Positions 15,612 through 23,508 of a stretch of DNA of 32,424 bases are shown here, in pieces (within the stretch, counting starts at the first letter, position 1; the number at the start of each line of letters is the position of its first letter). The position numbers and the translations under genes are program-made. Under the pieces are notes generated by a model. It ran no database searches. It saw only the letters and a list, made by a program, of their open reading frames with translations, and had not been told where the DNA came from. This DNA is from Pseudopedobacter sp. (GTDB taxonomy: Bacteria > Bacteroidota > Bacteroidia > Sphingobacteriales > Sphingobacteriaceae), in contig JACMOI010000185.1 of the NCBI GenBank assembly GCA_014378105.1, positions 1-32,424 on the forward strand, read 5' to 3'.

Positions 15612-16598
15612 TTAATTTTCTATTGCTTGAAATTTAATCACTTGATTTTTAACAGGTTTAATTGTTTTTAAATAAGCATAAATCGCTTTCAAATCTTCAG
15701 TTTTCATGTGCGAATACATGGTCCAAGGCATTAATGTTTGCATTTCTCCTTTTTCAACAATTTGTGGCTTATAATTAGAATCTGCATACATCTTAAATCT
15801 ACTTACAAATACATCCTCAGTCCATGAGCCAATTCCTGTCATCACATCCTGTGAAATATTCGCGGTTTTTATAATTCCAGAAGGTGTTGGAAAAGTTCTT
15901 CCACCTGCAAAATCCATCCCTGGTAAAGGCTGCCCTTTATCATCAACAGGGGTGTGGCAATCAGCACATGCTGCGGCATTTATTAAATAAGCGCCGTAAG
16001 CAATCGGGTCTTTTTCTCGGTTAGGAATTTTTGAAAAGCTTGCTTTTTGTGGGATGGTTTGTAAAATTAAGCTAAAAGGAAACTCAGGCTCTGATTTTGG
16101 CACCTCATTATTTATTGGAGGTAAAGATCTGATATAAGCAATCAGACTATAAATATCTTCACGGTCCATCTTCCCATAATGAGGATGAGGCATCAATGGG
16201 AACAGAGGACGACCATCTTGAGAAACACCAGTGGTGATTGCTCTAAAAACTTCACCATCAGTCCAAGAGCCGATTCCCGCAGGGGTGATGTTTGGAGCAT
16301 AGAAATTTCCAGGGAAGCCCATTTCTTTAGTAAATGGATCACCTCCTTTTCCGTTAGTACCAGAAATCATTGGTGCAGAAAATTTAGACCAATCTCTAGT
16401 AGAATGACAATCCATACAAACAGATACTGCGTTTGCTAGGTACTTCCCTCGCTCTACTCGGGCAGCAGTTTTTTCGATATTGATGTTTTCTGGTTCACCG
16501 GTATTGGGCAAGGCAAATTTAACATAGCCTATTAATGCAGCTATGATGATAATGGTAAATACCACTATGATAACGAGGATTTTTTTAAACTTTTTCAT
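15612..16598 (-). CDS. Membrane-anchored dihaem cytochrome c
   Basis: The 328-residue protein has an N-terminal membrane anchor (about 7-29) and two class I cytochrome c domains facing the periplasm. Haem-binding motifs are CMDCH (61-65) and CADCH (211-215). Likely methionine ligands lie in LFPLMPHPHY (about 132-141) and TLMPWTMY in the second domain. This arrangement resembles the cytochrome subunits of membrane dehydrogenases and other small dihaem electron carriers. No oxidase, dehydrogenase or haem-lyase gene is adjacent, so partner and pathway cannot be told. It is probably monocistronic. Confidence 0.9.
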   Translation of the reverse strand: MKKFKKILVIIVVFTIIIIAALIGYVKFALPNTGEPENINIEKTAARVERGKYLANAVSVCMDCHSTRDWSKFSAPMISGTNGKGGDPFTKEMGFPGNFYAPNITPAGIGSWTDGEVFRAITTGVSQDGRPLFPLMPHPHYGKMDREDIYSLIAYIRSLPPINNEVPKSEPEFPFSLILQTIPQKASFSKIPNREKDPIAYGAYLINAAACADCHTPVDDKGQPLPGMDFAGGRTFPTPSGIIKTANISQDVMTGIGSWTEDVFVSRFKMYADSNYKPQIVEKGEMQTLMPWTMYSHMKTEDLKAIYAYLKTIKPVKNQVIKFQAIEN

Positions 16599-16710
16599 TG
16601 TATAAGGTTTGAATTTATTTTTTGAATAAGAATAAGACGAGATACAATATCGTTTCGTTATACAATAATAAGAATTTTTAAATATCTATTTATAAGATGT
16701 TTAGGCAAAA

Positions 16711-16742
16711 TAAAATAGCCCCACATTATTGTGAGGCTTTCA
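16711..16742 (-). terminator. Terminator of the receiver/cyclase operon
   Basis: AGCCTCAC and GTGGGGCT (minus strand, 16717-16738) pair with one mismatch around AATAAT and continue into ATTTTATTTT. It lies about 50 bases past the cyclase stop codon. Confidence 0.7.
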
Positions 16743-16789
16743 TATATTTTATTAAAATGAATTAAATCAATTAGTGTTTATTTTAATAT

Positions 16790-17833
16790 TTAAGCAATAA
16801 CTTGATAAATGGTGACTGGCTTAGTTTTGTTTTTTAATGATACCTCCCCAATTTTTTCGAAACTGAATGATTCTTTTGCTTTCTGATAGATTTTTTCGGA
16901 CACTATAATTTGACCTGGTTTAGCAGCAGCCTGTAAGCGTTGGGCTAAATTTACTTCATCACCAATTACCGTATAATCTAAACGCCTTAAAGAGGCGGAG
17001 CCAATATTACCAGACACCATTTCTCCGGAATTAATTCCTATAGATATTTCGGCTTTAAAAGTGATATCGTCGGCTTGGATAGCCTCCATTGCTCCTATTT
17101 TTTCTTTAATGGATAAAGCAGCGTCAATAGCTTCATCTAAATGATATTCTCCTCTAAAAACACCCATTACGGCATCACCCATAAATTTATCTACATGACC
17201 ACCTTGCGATAAAATCTCTTTTACAATGTTATCAAATAAACCGTTGAGTAAGTTTACGACTGTATTTGGTGAAACTTTTTCTGTGATAGCCGTGAAGCCA
17301 CAAACATCAATAAATATAACTGTAGCATTTACCAGTTCATTTTTTAATATGCTTCCCTCAAACTCTTTGTGTGTCATGAAATTTAATACATTTTCATCCA
17401 CATACATTTTAAGGATATTATTTTCTTTGATGGCTTTAATGGTATCCTGCATTTGTTTTACGTGGAGGATGGTTTTTTCCATGGTAAGCTCCAAATCTTC
17501 AAAATCAACCGGCTTACATACAAAATCAAATGCGCCACGATTCATGGCTATTCTAATATTCTGCATGTCTCCATATGCCGATACCACAACAGCTTTTAAT
17601 AGTGGATTAGCCTCTGGCAAGCGACTTAGTAGGGTCAATCCGTCCATGATGGGCATATTAATATCACTTAAAATGATATCAAGATCTTGATGTTCCTTTA
17701 CTTTTTCAAGTGCTTCTACTCCATTTTGGGCAAATACAAAGTCATATATACCTTCACGGATTTTTTTTCGAAATTTCTGTTTTACCAGCATTTCTAAATC
17801 TGCCTCATCATCAACCACTAATATCTTTGCCAT
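16790..17833 (-). CDS. Response regulator with class III adenylate cyclase output
   Basis: The 347-residue protein has a receiver domain (1-125) with Asp9/Asp10, phosphoacceptor Asp57 in ILSDINMP, Ser85 and Lys107. A helical linker (about 125-165) leads to a class III nucleotide cyclase domain (about 168-347). Catalytic residues are present: metal-binding Asp176 (FIDVCGF) and Asp220 (FMGDA), the base-contacting Lys216 and Asp286 (LDYTVIGD) typical of ATP rather than GTP, and transition-state Asn295 and Arg299 (NLAQRL). It should make cAMP under control of phosphorylation by an unidentified kinase. It is the second gene of an operon, 6 bases after a stand-alone receiver. Confidence 0.93.
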   Translation of the reverse strand: MAKILVVDDEADLEMLVKQKFRKKIREGIYDFVFAQNGVEALEKVKEHQDLDIILSDINMPIMDGLTLLSRLPEANPLLKAVVVSAYGDMQNIRIAMNRGAFDFVCKPVDFEDLELTMEKTILHVKQMQDTIKAIKENNILKMYVDENVLNFMTHKEFEGSILKNELVNATVIFIDVCGFTAITEKVSPNTVVNLLNGLFDNIVKEILSQGGHVDKFMGDAVMGVFRGEYHLDEAIDAALSIKEKIGAMEAIQADDITFKAEISIGINSGEMVSGNIGSASLRRLDYTVIGDEVNLAQRLQAAAKPGQIIVSEKIYQKAKESFSFEKIGEVSLKNKTKPVTIYQVIA

Positions 17834-17839
17834 TGTTAC

Positions 17840-18220
17840 TTAGATTTTTAAAGTTTTAAGTTTCTCTTTTAATAAATTAAAATCAAGTGGTTTGGTTAAA
17901 AAATCATTTGCACCATTTTCCATTGCTTGGTTATGATTTTCTTCATCAGCATAAGCAGTAATCATCATCACTACTGGGGGTGGCGCATCGAAGTCATGTC
18001 TAATTCTCGTCAACAATTCTATCCCACTCATACCCGGCATATTGATGTCTGATAAAATCAATACTACTTCCTGATGTTTTTGTCTTAAATAATCTAAAGC
18101 TTCTTCGCCTGAAAGAGCAAAGTCAAATTCCACTTCATGTTCTTTAATTTCCTTTCTAAAACGCTGGATGAATAAGGGCTGAACATCTGCTTCATCACCA
18201 ACAACTAATATTTTCATCAT
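17840..18220 (-). CDS. Single-domain response regulator
   Basis: The 126-residue protein is a lone receiver domain. Phosphoacceptor Asp58 (ILSDINMP), Thr88 and Lys110 (TKP) are in place. At the first acidic position it has Gly: the sequence starts MMKILVVGDEADV where VVDDEAD is usual, a one-base change from GAT to GGT. One Mg2+-binding acid (Asp9) remains, so phosphorylation may be weakened rather than lost. It is 6 bases upstream of the cyclase gene and resembles that protein's own receiver (same ILSDINMP and DEAD-type ends), suggesting duplication. It could compete for the same kinase or act as a phosphate sink. Confidence 0.9.
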   Translation of the reverse strand: MMKILVVGDEADVQPLFIQRFRKEIKEHEVEFDFALSGEEALDYLRQKHQEVVLILSDINMPGMSGIELLTRIRHDFDAPPPVVMMITAYADEENHNQAMENGANDFLTKPLDFNLLKEKLKTLKI

Positions 18221-18492
18221 ATCGTTTTTTAAATGTTTAAATACTAATATAGTAACAGTAAATTAAAATGATTACATTAAAAAGAAAAGAAAATCTTGCT
18301 ATTATTGGTTTCTTTAAAAATGTTATTCACGTTGAAAATTAACAATAAAAAATGAATAACGATTTAATAAAATAGAATTAAAAGGGGGATTGCTTCATAA
18401 AGAAAATTACTTAATTGCAGAAAATCTTTAAATCTTTAAAAACATCCCCTAACTTGCAATTAATAATAGAAAGAAATGATATTTAGTTTTTA

Positions 18493-19365
18493 ATGAAAAG
18501 AAAGCAAATTCCTCTTTGGTTAACAGACATTATTTACACCATATTGGGGATACTTTTTTGTGGTTTTGCCTTGAAGAGTTTTCTGGTGCCTAATAAATTT
18601 TTCGATGGAGGAGTTACAGGTATTTCTTTATTAATGCATGAGCTTTATCATTTTAATATTGCATACGTTATCGTCATCGCAAATATTCCATTTATCATCA
18701 TGGGTGCATTTCAGGTTACTAGAGCTTTTGCTTTCAAGACACTTGCCGCAGTTATTGGTCTTGGCTTATGTTTGCAGTTTATCCCATATCCACAAATCAC
18801 ATCGGATTTACTGTTGGTATCTATTTTTGGTGGAGTTTTTATGGGGATTGGTGTGGGCTTGGCGATAAGAGGAGGTTGTGCTTTAGATGGAATTGAGGTT
18901 TTGGCATTATATACCGGTAAACGAATCAGCTTTACCATTAGCGAAATCATTTTAGGAATTAATGTGGTCATTTTCTTGATAGCCGCAATAGAACTAGGTT
19001 TACCAACCGCTTTATACTCCATTTTAACTTATTATACCGCATCTCGAACCATTAACTACGTCATTGAGGGGTTAGAAGAATATACGGGGGTCACCATTAT
19101 TTCTAGCGAGAACGAATTAATTAAAGAGAAATTAGTGAAAGAGCTAGACAGAGGTATTACGGTGTATAAAGGTGAGCGTGGCTATTTAAAAGATAGTTTT
19201 GACATTCACCAACCTGTGGATATTGTTTTTACAGTAGTTACCCGACTGCAAGTAAGGCAACTTAGAAACATGGTGAGCGATATAGATCCAAAAGCCTTCA
19301 TTTTCACTAGTAGCATTAAAGAAGCTGCTGGGGGCGTTTTAAAGCGAAAAGCTAGGCACTCTTAA
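18493..19365 (+). CDS. YitT-family membrane protein (DUF161 + DUF2179)
   Basis: The 290-residue protein has about five or six membrane helices in residues 10-195, including GGVTGISLLMHEL (about 38-50) and the RGGCALDGIEVLALYTGKRI segment (about 126-145) characteristic of the YitT family. A soluble DUF2179 domain follows (about 200-285; TIISSENELIKEKLVKEL, the GxxG turn with GERGYLKD, and the final DPKAFIFTSSIKEAAGGVL). The transported substrate, if any, is unknown. It is flanked by gaps of 272 and 311 bases and is probably monocistronic. In the 272-base gap upstream I see only AT-rich sequence. Confidence 0.9.
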   Translation: MKRKQIPLWLTDIIYTILGILFCGFALKSFLVPNKFFDGGVTGISLLMHELYHFNIAYVIVIANIPFIIMGAFQVTRAFAFKTLAAVIGLGLCLQFIPYPQITSDLLLVSIFGGVFMGIGVGLAIRGGCALDGIEVLALYTGKRISFTISEIILGINVVIFLIAAIELGLPTALYSILTYYTASRTINYVIEGLEEYTGVTIISSENELIKEKLVKELDRGITVYKGERGYLKDSFDIHQPVDIVFTVVTRLQVRQLRNMVSDIDPKAFIFTSSIKEAAGGVLKRKARHS

Positions 19366-19676
19366 AATTAATTATTCAATAATTTTATTTTGGTTATGCA
19401 TTCCAAATTCATCTCTTTTTTCTAAAAATCAGCAGCATTGTCTATATCTCAATAATTAATATTCTAAAGTTTAATTAATTACCCAATCTATTCTTAAAAG
19501 CTATTGAATTAGTTGATGATGAGAAAATAAACCTTAACTTAACCATCAGTTAAAGATGGAAGCTTTCAGGCTTATTTTTGCTAAACTAACAGGTAATATT
19601 GTTTACTAAAAAAAAATACTAATCCTATAGTACTTCGTAAAATTTATCTTAAAACAGTCCGCAATTTAAATTAAAA
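19366..19676. other. 311-base gap between the YitT and histidine-kinase genes
   Basis: The gap is AT-rich with no open frame of note. TATTTTTG at 19573-19580 fits the TAnnTTTG -7 consensus, about 96 bases before the kinase start, but has no matching -33 TTG. TTAAC-CATCA-GTTAA at about 19538-19553 is a 5-bp dyad just upstream of it. Neither is convincing alone. Confidence 0.3.
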
Positions 19677-21704
19677 ATGAAAAAAATATTATTAAGTATT
19701 GTTCTTTTGTTTTTAATAGGAACTGTATCGGCTCAAAAAGTAAATGTTGATAGCCTTATTAAAATTGTGTTATTGCGTAACTCCAAAGCAAGTGTACCTA
19801 AAATACAAAATCGTGATAGTCTACTAAAATTCATCCCAATCACAAAATCACCAAAAGAGAGAATCAGATTAATCTATGATATTATAGAACGTAATGGTGT
19901 GATTAATCCAAACAAAGTTTTGTACTACCACAATGCAATTCTGGGTATCTGTAGAAAAAATAATGATAAAATAGGTGAGGCGGTCATGCTTGCTGAACTT
20001 GGTTACACAATAAGTGTAAATGGTGATAATCCTGAGGGGCTTAAATTAATATATGAGGCATTAACTATTGCAGAAAAAACGGGTAATCCTAATGTGCTGG
20101 GAATTGTTTATGATAATTTAGGAGTTTGTACGTTCGATAATAAAGAGCTTCAAAAAACCTACTTTAAAAAGGCGTGGAAGTATGCTAAGGCAGGTGGTGA
20201 TGATGAGTTTGTTTGTTTTGCATTAAGCAATTTAAGCAAGGTATTCGCTTTAGAAAATCAAAAAGACTCAGCCCAATTTTACTCATTGAAGGCTTTTGAA
20301 TTAGCAGTTGCAAAGAATTTACAGATTACTCTTCCTGGGATATTAATGGATATAGCTTCTGAGCAGAAGACAAGAGAAAGTAAGTTGAAATTAATGAGGA
20401 CCGCACTAAAAATGCCTTTTTCTGTTATTGATAGGCAAATTAGAGCTGGTATACTTTCGTCGATAGCAACAGTTTATCAGGATGAAAATCAATTAGATTC
20501 AGCTTTGTTTTTTGCCCGTCAGGCTTATCAAACTTCTCTAGAGGCGTTTTTCACTAGTCGAATAAATCCTTCAGATTTACTAGCTAAGTTATATAAGAAC
20601 CGTAACGCAGACAGCGCATTAAAATACACACTTATTTATTATGAAGCGATAGACAGCGTCACAAATAATAATAAGATCATTCGTTCGCAGGCAATGGCTT
20701 TTTCTCAACAGCAAAAAGCACAAGATGCAGAGGCGGAAAGAAGATCTGAAAAAATCAAAATTTGGAGCTATCTGGGGGCTTCTATAATTGTATTTCTATT
20801 AGTTTTGATATTTATTTTTTGGCGTAATAACCATCAAAAACAAAGAACAAATAGAGTATTAGAAAGTACTTTATTTGATTTAAGATCCACCCAAACCCAG
20901 CTCATTCAATCAGAAAAAATGGCTTCACTTGGAGAACTTACAGCGGGTATTGCTCACGAAATTCAGAACCCATTAAACTTTGTAAATAATTTTTCTGAAG
21001 TGAATAAAGAAATGTTGGAGGAGCTTAAGGCTGAACGCTTAAAACCAAAAGCAGATCGAGACGAAGCTTTAGAAGATGAAATTATTAATGATGTGATGGC
21101 AAATGAAGAAAAAATCTCCCACCACGGCAAAAGAGCGGATGCCATTGTGAAAGGAATGTTGCAACATTCGAGAAGTAGTTCTGGCACAAAAGAACCTACG
21201 GATATTAATGCTTTAGCAGATGAATATTTACGATTAGCATATCATGGTTTAAGAGCCAAAGACAAATCTTTCAATGCTAGTTTTGAAACTGATTTTGATG
21301 AAAGTATTGGAAAGATCAATATCATACCACAAGATATAGGAAGAGTCATCATGAATTTAGTGACCAATGCTTTTTATGCAGTGAATGAAAAAAAGGCAGA
21401 AAGCTTGAAACAAAATGCTGAAGGCGATGTATTCGAGCCAAAAGTTTCCATCAGCACCAAACTAGAAGGAAATAATCGCGATAGCTATCGGGTTTTAATT
21501 TCAGTTCAAGACAATGGAAACGGTATTCCTGCGTCAGTAAAAGAGAAAATATTCCAACCTTTCTTTACCACTAAACCCACAGGAAAGGGAACAGGTTTGG
21601 GGCTATCATTAAGCTATGATATGGTGAAAGCGCATGGAGGGGAACTCAAAGTAGAAACAAAAGAAAATGAAGGGTCAACATTTATTATTACATTAAAATC
21701 ATAA
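19677..21704 (+). CDS. Sensor histidine kinase with periplasmic TPR region
   Basis: The 675-residue protein has a signal peptide (1-20), a helical TPR-like periplasmic region (about 60-335), a short coiled coil, one membrane helix (about 363-382), and a cytoplasmic kinase core. The H box is SLGELTAGIAHEIQNPLNF with His427. The HATPase domain has the N box NLVTNAFYAV (Asn564), G1 DNGNGIP (612-618), F box IFQPFFTTKP and G2 [11 protein letters not shown]. It lacks a receiver domain. TPR sensors of this type are common in this phylum; the ligand is unknown. An exported amidase gene follows after 18 bases, probably in the same operon. Two dead copies of its C-terminal end lie at 14123-14297 and 15301-15489. 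Confidence 0.93.
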   Translation: MKKILLSIVLLFLIGTVSAQKVNVDSLIKIVLLRNSKASVPKIQNRDSLLKFIPITKSPKERIRLIYDIIERNGVINPNKVLYYHNAILGICRKNNDKIGEAVMLAELGYTISVNGDNPEGLKLIYEALTIAEKTGNPNVLGIVYDNLGVCTFDNKELQKTYFKKAWKYAKAGGDDEFVCFALSNLSKVFALENQKDSAQFYSLKAFELAVAKNLQITLPGILMDIASEQKTRESKLKLMRTALKMPFSVIDRQIRAGILSSIATVYQDENQLDSALFFARQAYQTSLEAFFTSRINPSDLLAKLYKNRNADSALKYTLIYYEAIDSVTNNNKIIRSQAMAFSQQQKAQDAEAERRSEKIKIWSYLGASIIVFLLVLIFIFWRNNHQKQRTNRVLESTLFDLRSTQTQLIQSEKMASLGELTAGIAHEIQNPLNFVNNFSEVNKEMLEELKAERLKPKADRDEALEDEIINDVMANEEKISHHGKRADAIVKGMLQHSRSSSGTKEPTDINALADEYLRLAYHGLRAKDKSFNASFETDFDESIGKINIIPQDIGRVIMNLVTNAFYAVNEKKAESLKQNAEGDVFEPKVSISTKLEGNNRDSYRVLISVQDNGNGIPASVKEKIFQPFFTTKPTGKGTGLGLSLSYDMVKAHGGELKVETKENEGSTFIITLKS

Positions 21705-21722
21705 ATAACTATAAAAGACAAA

Positions 21723-23012
21723 ATGATACGCACCTGTTATTTAACAATTCTTGCTATTACATTATTTTCTGTTGTTTCGTACGGACAGCTCACCGTTAAC
21801 AAACAACGAATAGAAAAACGAATTACCGAACTGGCTCAGTTTGGAAAAGACGCTAATGGAAAAGGCTATCGGGTAGCTTACACCAAAGGGGATATAGAAG
21901 GGCGTACCTATTTTATAGGATTAATGCGTAATGTTGGTCTTGATGTGAGTATCGATAATGCAGGAAATATCATCGGTAAAAGGAAAGGGAAAGACCCATT
22001 ATTAAAACCCATCGCTTTCGGTTCGCACATAGATATGGTGCCTGATGGTGGAAATTATGATGGTTGTTTAGGTTCTATTGCCGCATTAGAACTGATGGAG
22101 GTCCTCAAAGAAAATAAAATCATTACCCAGCATCCATTAGAGCTAATCATTTTTTCTAACGAAGAAGGTGGAACAGACGGATCTGCAGCTATGGCTGGGA
22201 ATTTTAGCCCAGACGCATTGAAACTTAAAACCCAAAGCGGATTGACCATTGGTGAAGGGGTGAAGGCCATTGGCGGCAACCCTGATCATATCAAAGACGC
22301 TGCACTTAGCAAAGGAGATCTTGCGGCATTTGTAGAGTTGCACATTGAGCAAGGTGGTTTATTGGAAAAAGAAAAATTGCAGATAGGTGTGGTTGAAGGT
22401 ATTGTGGGTATCGAACATTGGGAAGTTACTGTAGAAGGTTTTGCAAATCACGCAGGTACCACCCCTATGAATATGCGTAGTGATGCATTGCTTTCGGCAG
22501 CTAAATTTATTGTCGCCGTTAATGAAGAAATTACAAAAGTAGCAGGTAGACAAGTGGGAACGGTTGGTAAGATTGCTGCCATGCCCGGAGCCTTTAACGT
22601 CATACCAGGTAAAGTAAATTTAGGTCTAGAAATTAGAGATTTGAATTATGAAAAAATAGGACAATTGTTTAAAGCCATTGAACAAAGAGCGAAAGAAATC
22701 GAAGCTGCATCAGGTACACATTTTACCTTCGCCTATCAAAATAATGCCTCTAAACCTGCATTAACAGCTAAATCAATTCAAGATAAAATCGTTGGTGCTG
22801 CGAAATCACTTGGACTCAGTTACCAATACATGCAAAGCGGCGCAGGACATGATGCGCAGGAAATTTCTACAATTGCTCCTGTTGGGATGATCTTTGTTCC
22901 GAGTGTTGGCGGTATCAGTCACTCACCAAAAGAGTTTACGAAAGGAATTGATATGGCTAATGGAGCGAATGTATTACTCAAAACAATTTTAGCGCTTGAT
23001 AAAGACAAATAA
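21723..23012 (+). CDS. Exported M20-family amidase (allantoate amidohydrolase / carbamoylase type)
   Basis: The 429-residue protein has a signal peptide (1-21, ending VVSYG-Q) and the hydantoinase/carbamoylase-family M20 fold. Metal ligands are visible: His102 (GSHIDMVP), Asp113 (GGNYDG), Glu148 (FSNEEGG; Glu147 is the general base), His207 (ELHIEQG) and His400 (GGISHSPKE). The dimerisation domain has NHAGTTPMNMRSDA (242-255), and SGAGHDAQ (372-379) is typical of N-carbamoyl-amino-acid and allantoate hydrolases. These enzymes are usually cytosolic, so the signal peptide points to use of an extracellular or periplasmic amide. No purine or pyrimidine catabolic gene is nearby. It probably shares a transcript with the kinase. 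Confidence 0.9.
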   Translation: MIRTCYLTILAITLFSVVSYGQLTVNKQRIEKRITELAQFGKDANGKGYRVAYTKGDIEGRTYFIGLMRNVGLDVSIDNAGNIIGKRKGKDPLLKPIAFGSHIDMVPDGGNYDGCLGSIAALELMEVLKENKIITQHPLELIIFSNEEGGTDGSAAMAGNFSPDALKLKTQSGLTIGEGVKAIGGNPDHIKDAALSKGDLAAFVELHIEQGGLLEKEKLQIGVVEGIVGIEHWEVTVEGFANHAGTTPMNMRSDALLSAAKFIVAVNEEITKVAGRQVGTVGKIAAMPGAFNVIPGKVNLGLEIRDLNYEKIGQLFKAIEQRAKEIEAASGTHFTFAYQNNASKPALTAKSIQDKIVGAAKSLGLSYQYMQSGAGHDAQEISTIAPVGMIFVPSVGGISHSPKEFTKGIDMANGANVLLKTILALDKDK

Positions 23013-23037
23013 TAAAATAACTACAAACAGTAATAAA

Positions 23038-23075
23038 CCAGAACAATAAAATAGAATTTATTCATTTTGTTCTGG
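23038..23075 (+). terminator. Stem-loop after the amidase gene
   Basis: CCAGAACAA (23038-23046) pairs perfectly with TTGTTCTGG (23067-23075) around a 20-nt AT-rich loop that can itself pair (TAAA/TTTA). No T run follows, so it is a terminator candidate of moderate strength, 26 bases past the stop. Confidence 0.5.
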
Positions 23076-23197
23076 GCTTATGTTCTTAAAAATGGGATTA
23101 ATTGATGGAAGAAACTGATCTAAATGTCGCAAGTAAATAAATTAACCATTCAGATTTTCAAACTAGCCACCTTTTTATGTACATCATTTAATTCTTC

Positions 23198-23272
23198 CAG
23201 CTTGCACCAACTACCTGCCCCAATTTCCGCTAAAAGGACCATTTATGCCATTTTCATATTTGGCCATTTTTC
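23198..23272. other. Possible insertion-sequence end remnant in the convergent gap
   Basis: Within the 496-base gap between convergent genes, this GC-richer patch (CTTGCACCAACTACCTGCCC, then GGACCATTTATGCCATTTT and TTGGCCATTTTT) recalls the repeated ends of IS21-type elements. There is no transposase gene and no target-site duplication that I can identify. Confidence 0.2.
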
Positions 23273-23339
23273 TTTATGTTTTCTTTAATTAAAATTAGTT
23301 AAAATAAAATAAATAGGAGGTAAACATAAATTTTATAAA

Positions 23340-23427
23340 GTAAAATTTAGTATAATGTCTATATAATGCCTCTATAAGGTCTCTGTTAAGTCTTTATAAG
23401 ATTTAAGTAATGACTAATAAAATGTAC
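23340..23427. repeat. Array of 11-bp quasi-repeats
   Basis: Units TATAATGTCTA (23351), TATAATGCCTC (23362), TATAAGGTCTC (23373), TGTTAAGTCTT (23384) and TATAAGATTTA (23395) follow each other at exactly 11 bases. Weaker units stand on both sides (23340, 23406, 23417). The array lies between two convergent genes, so it is not an obvious promoter region. Confidence 0.6.
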
Positions 23428-23508
23428 AAAAAGAAAGGTTGTTTAGAGGTGTTTTCTTTAGTATTGCAGACTGCCTTTAATTACACAATCAGAAAATCCT
23501 CATTAATT

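Noticed and set aside
18638..19022. Overlapping frames inside the YitT gene on both strands
   Set aside because: They are shadows of a clear membrane-protein gene.
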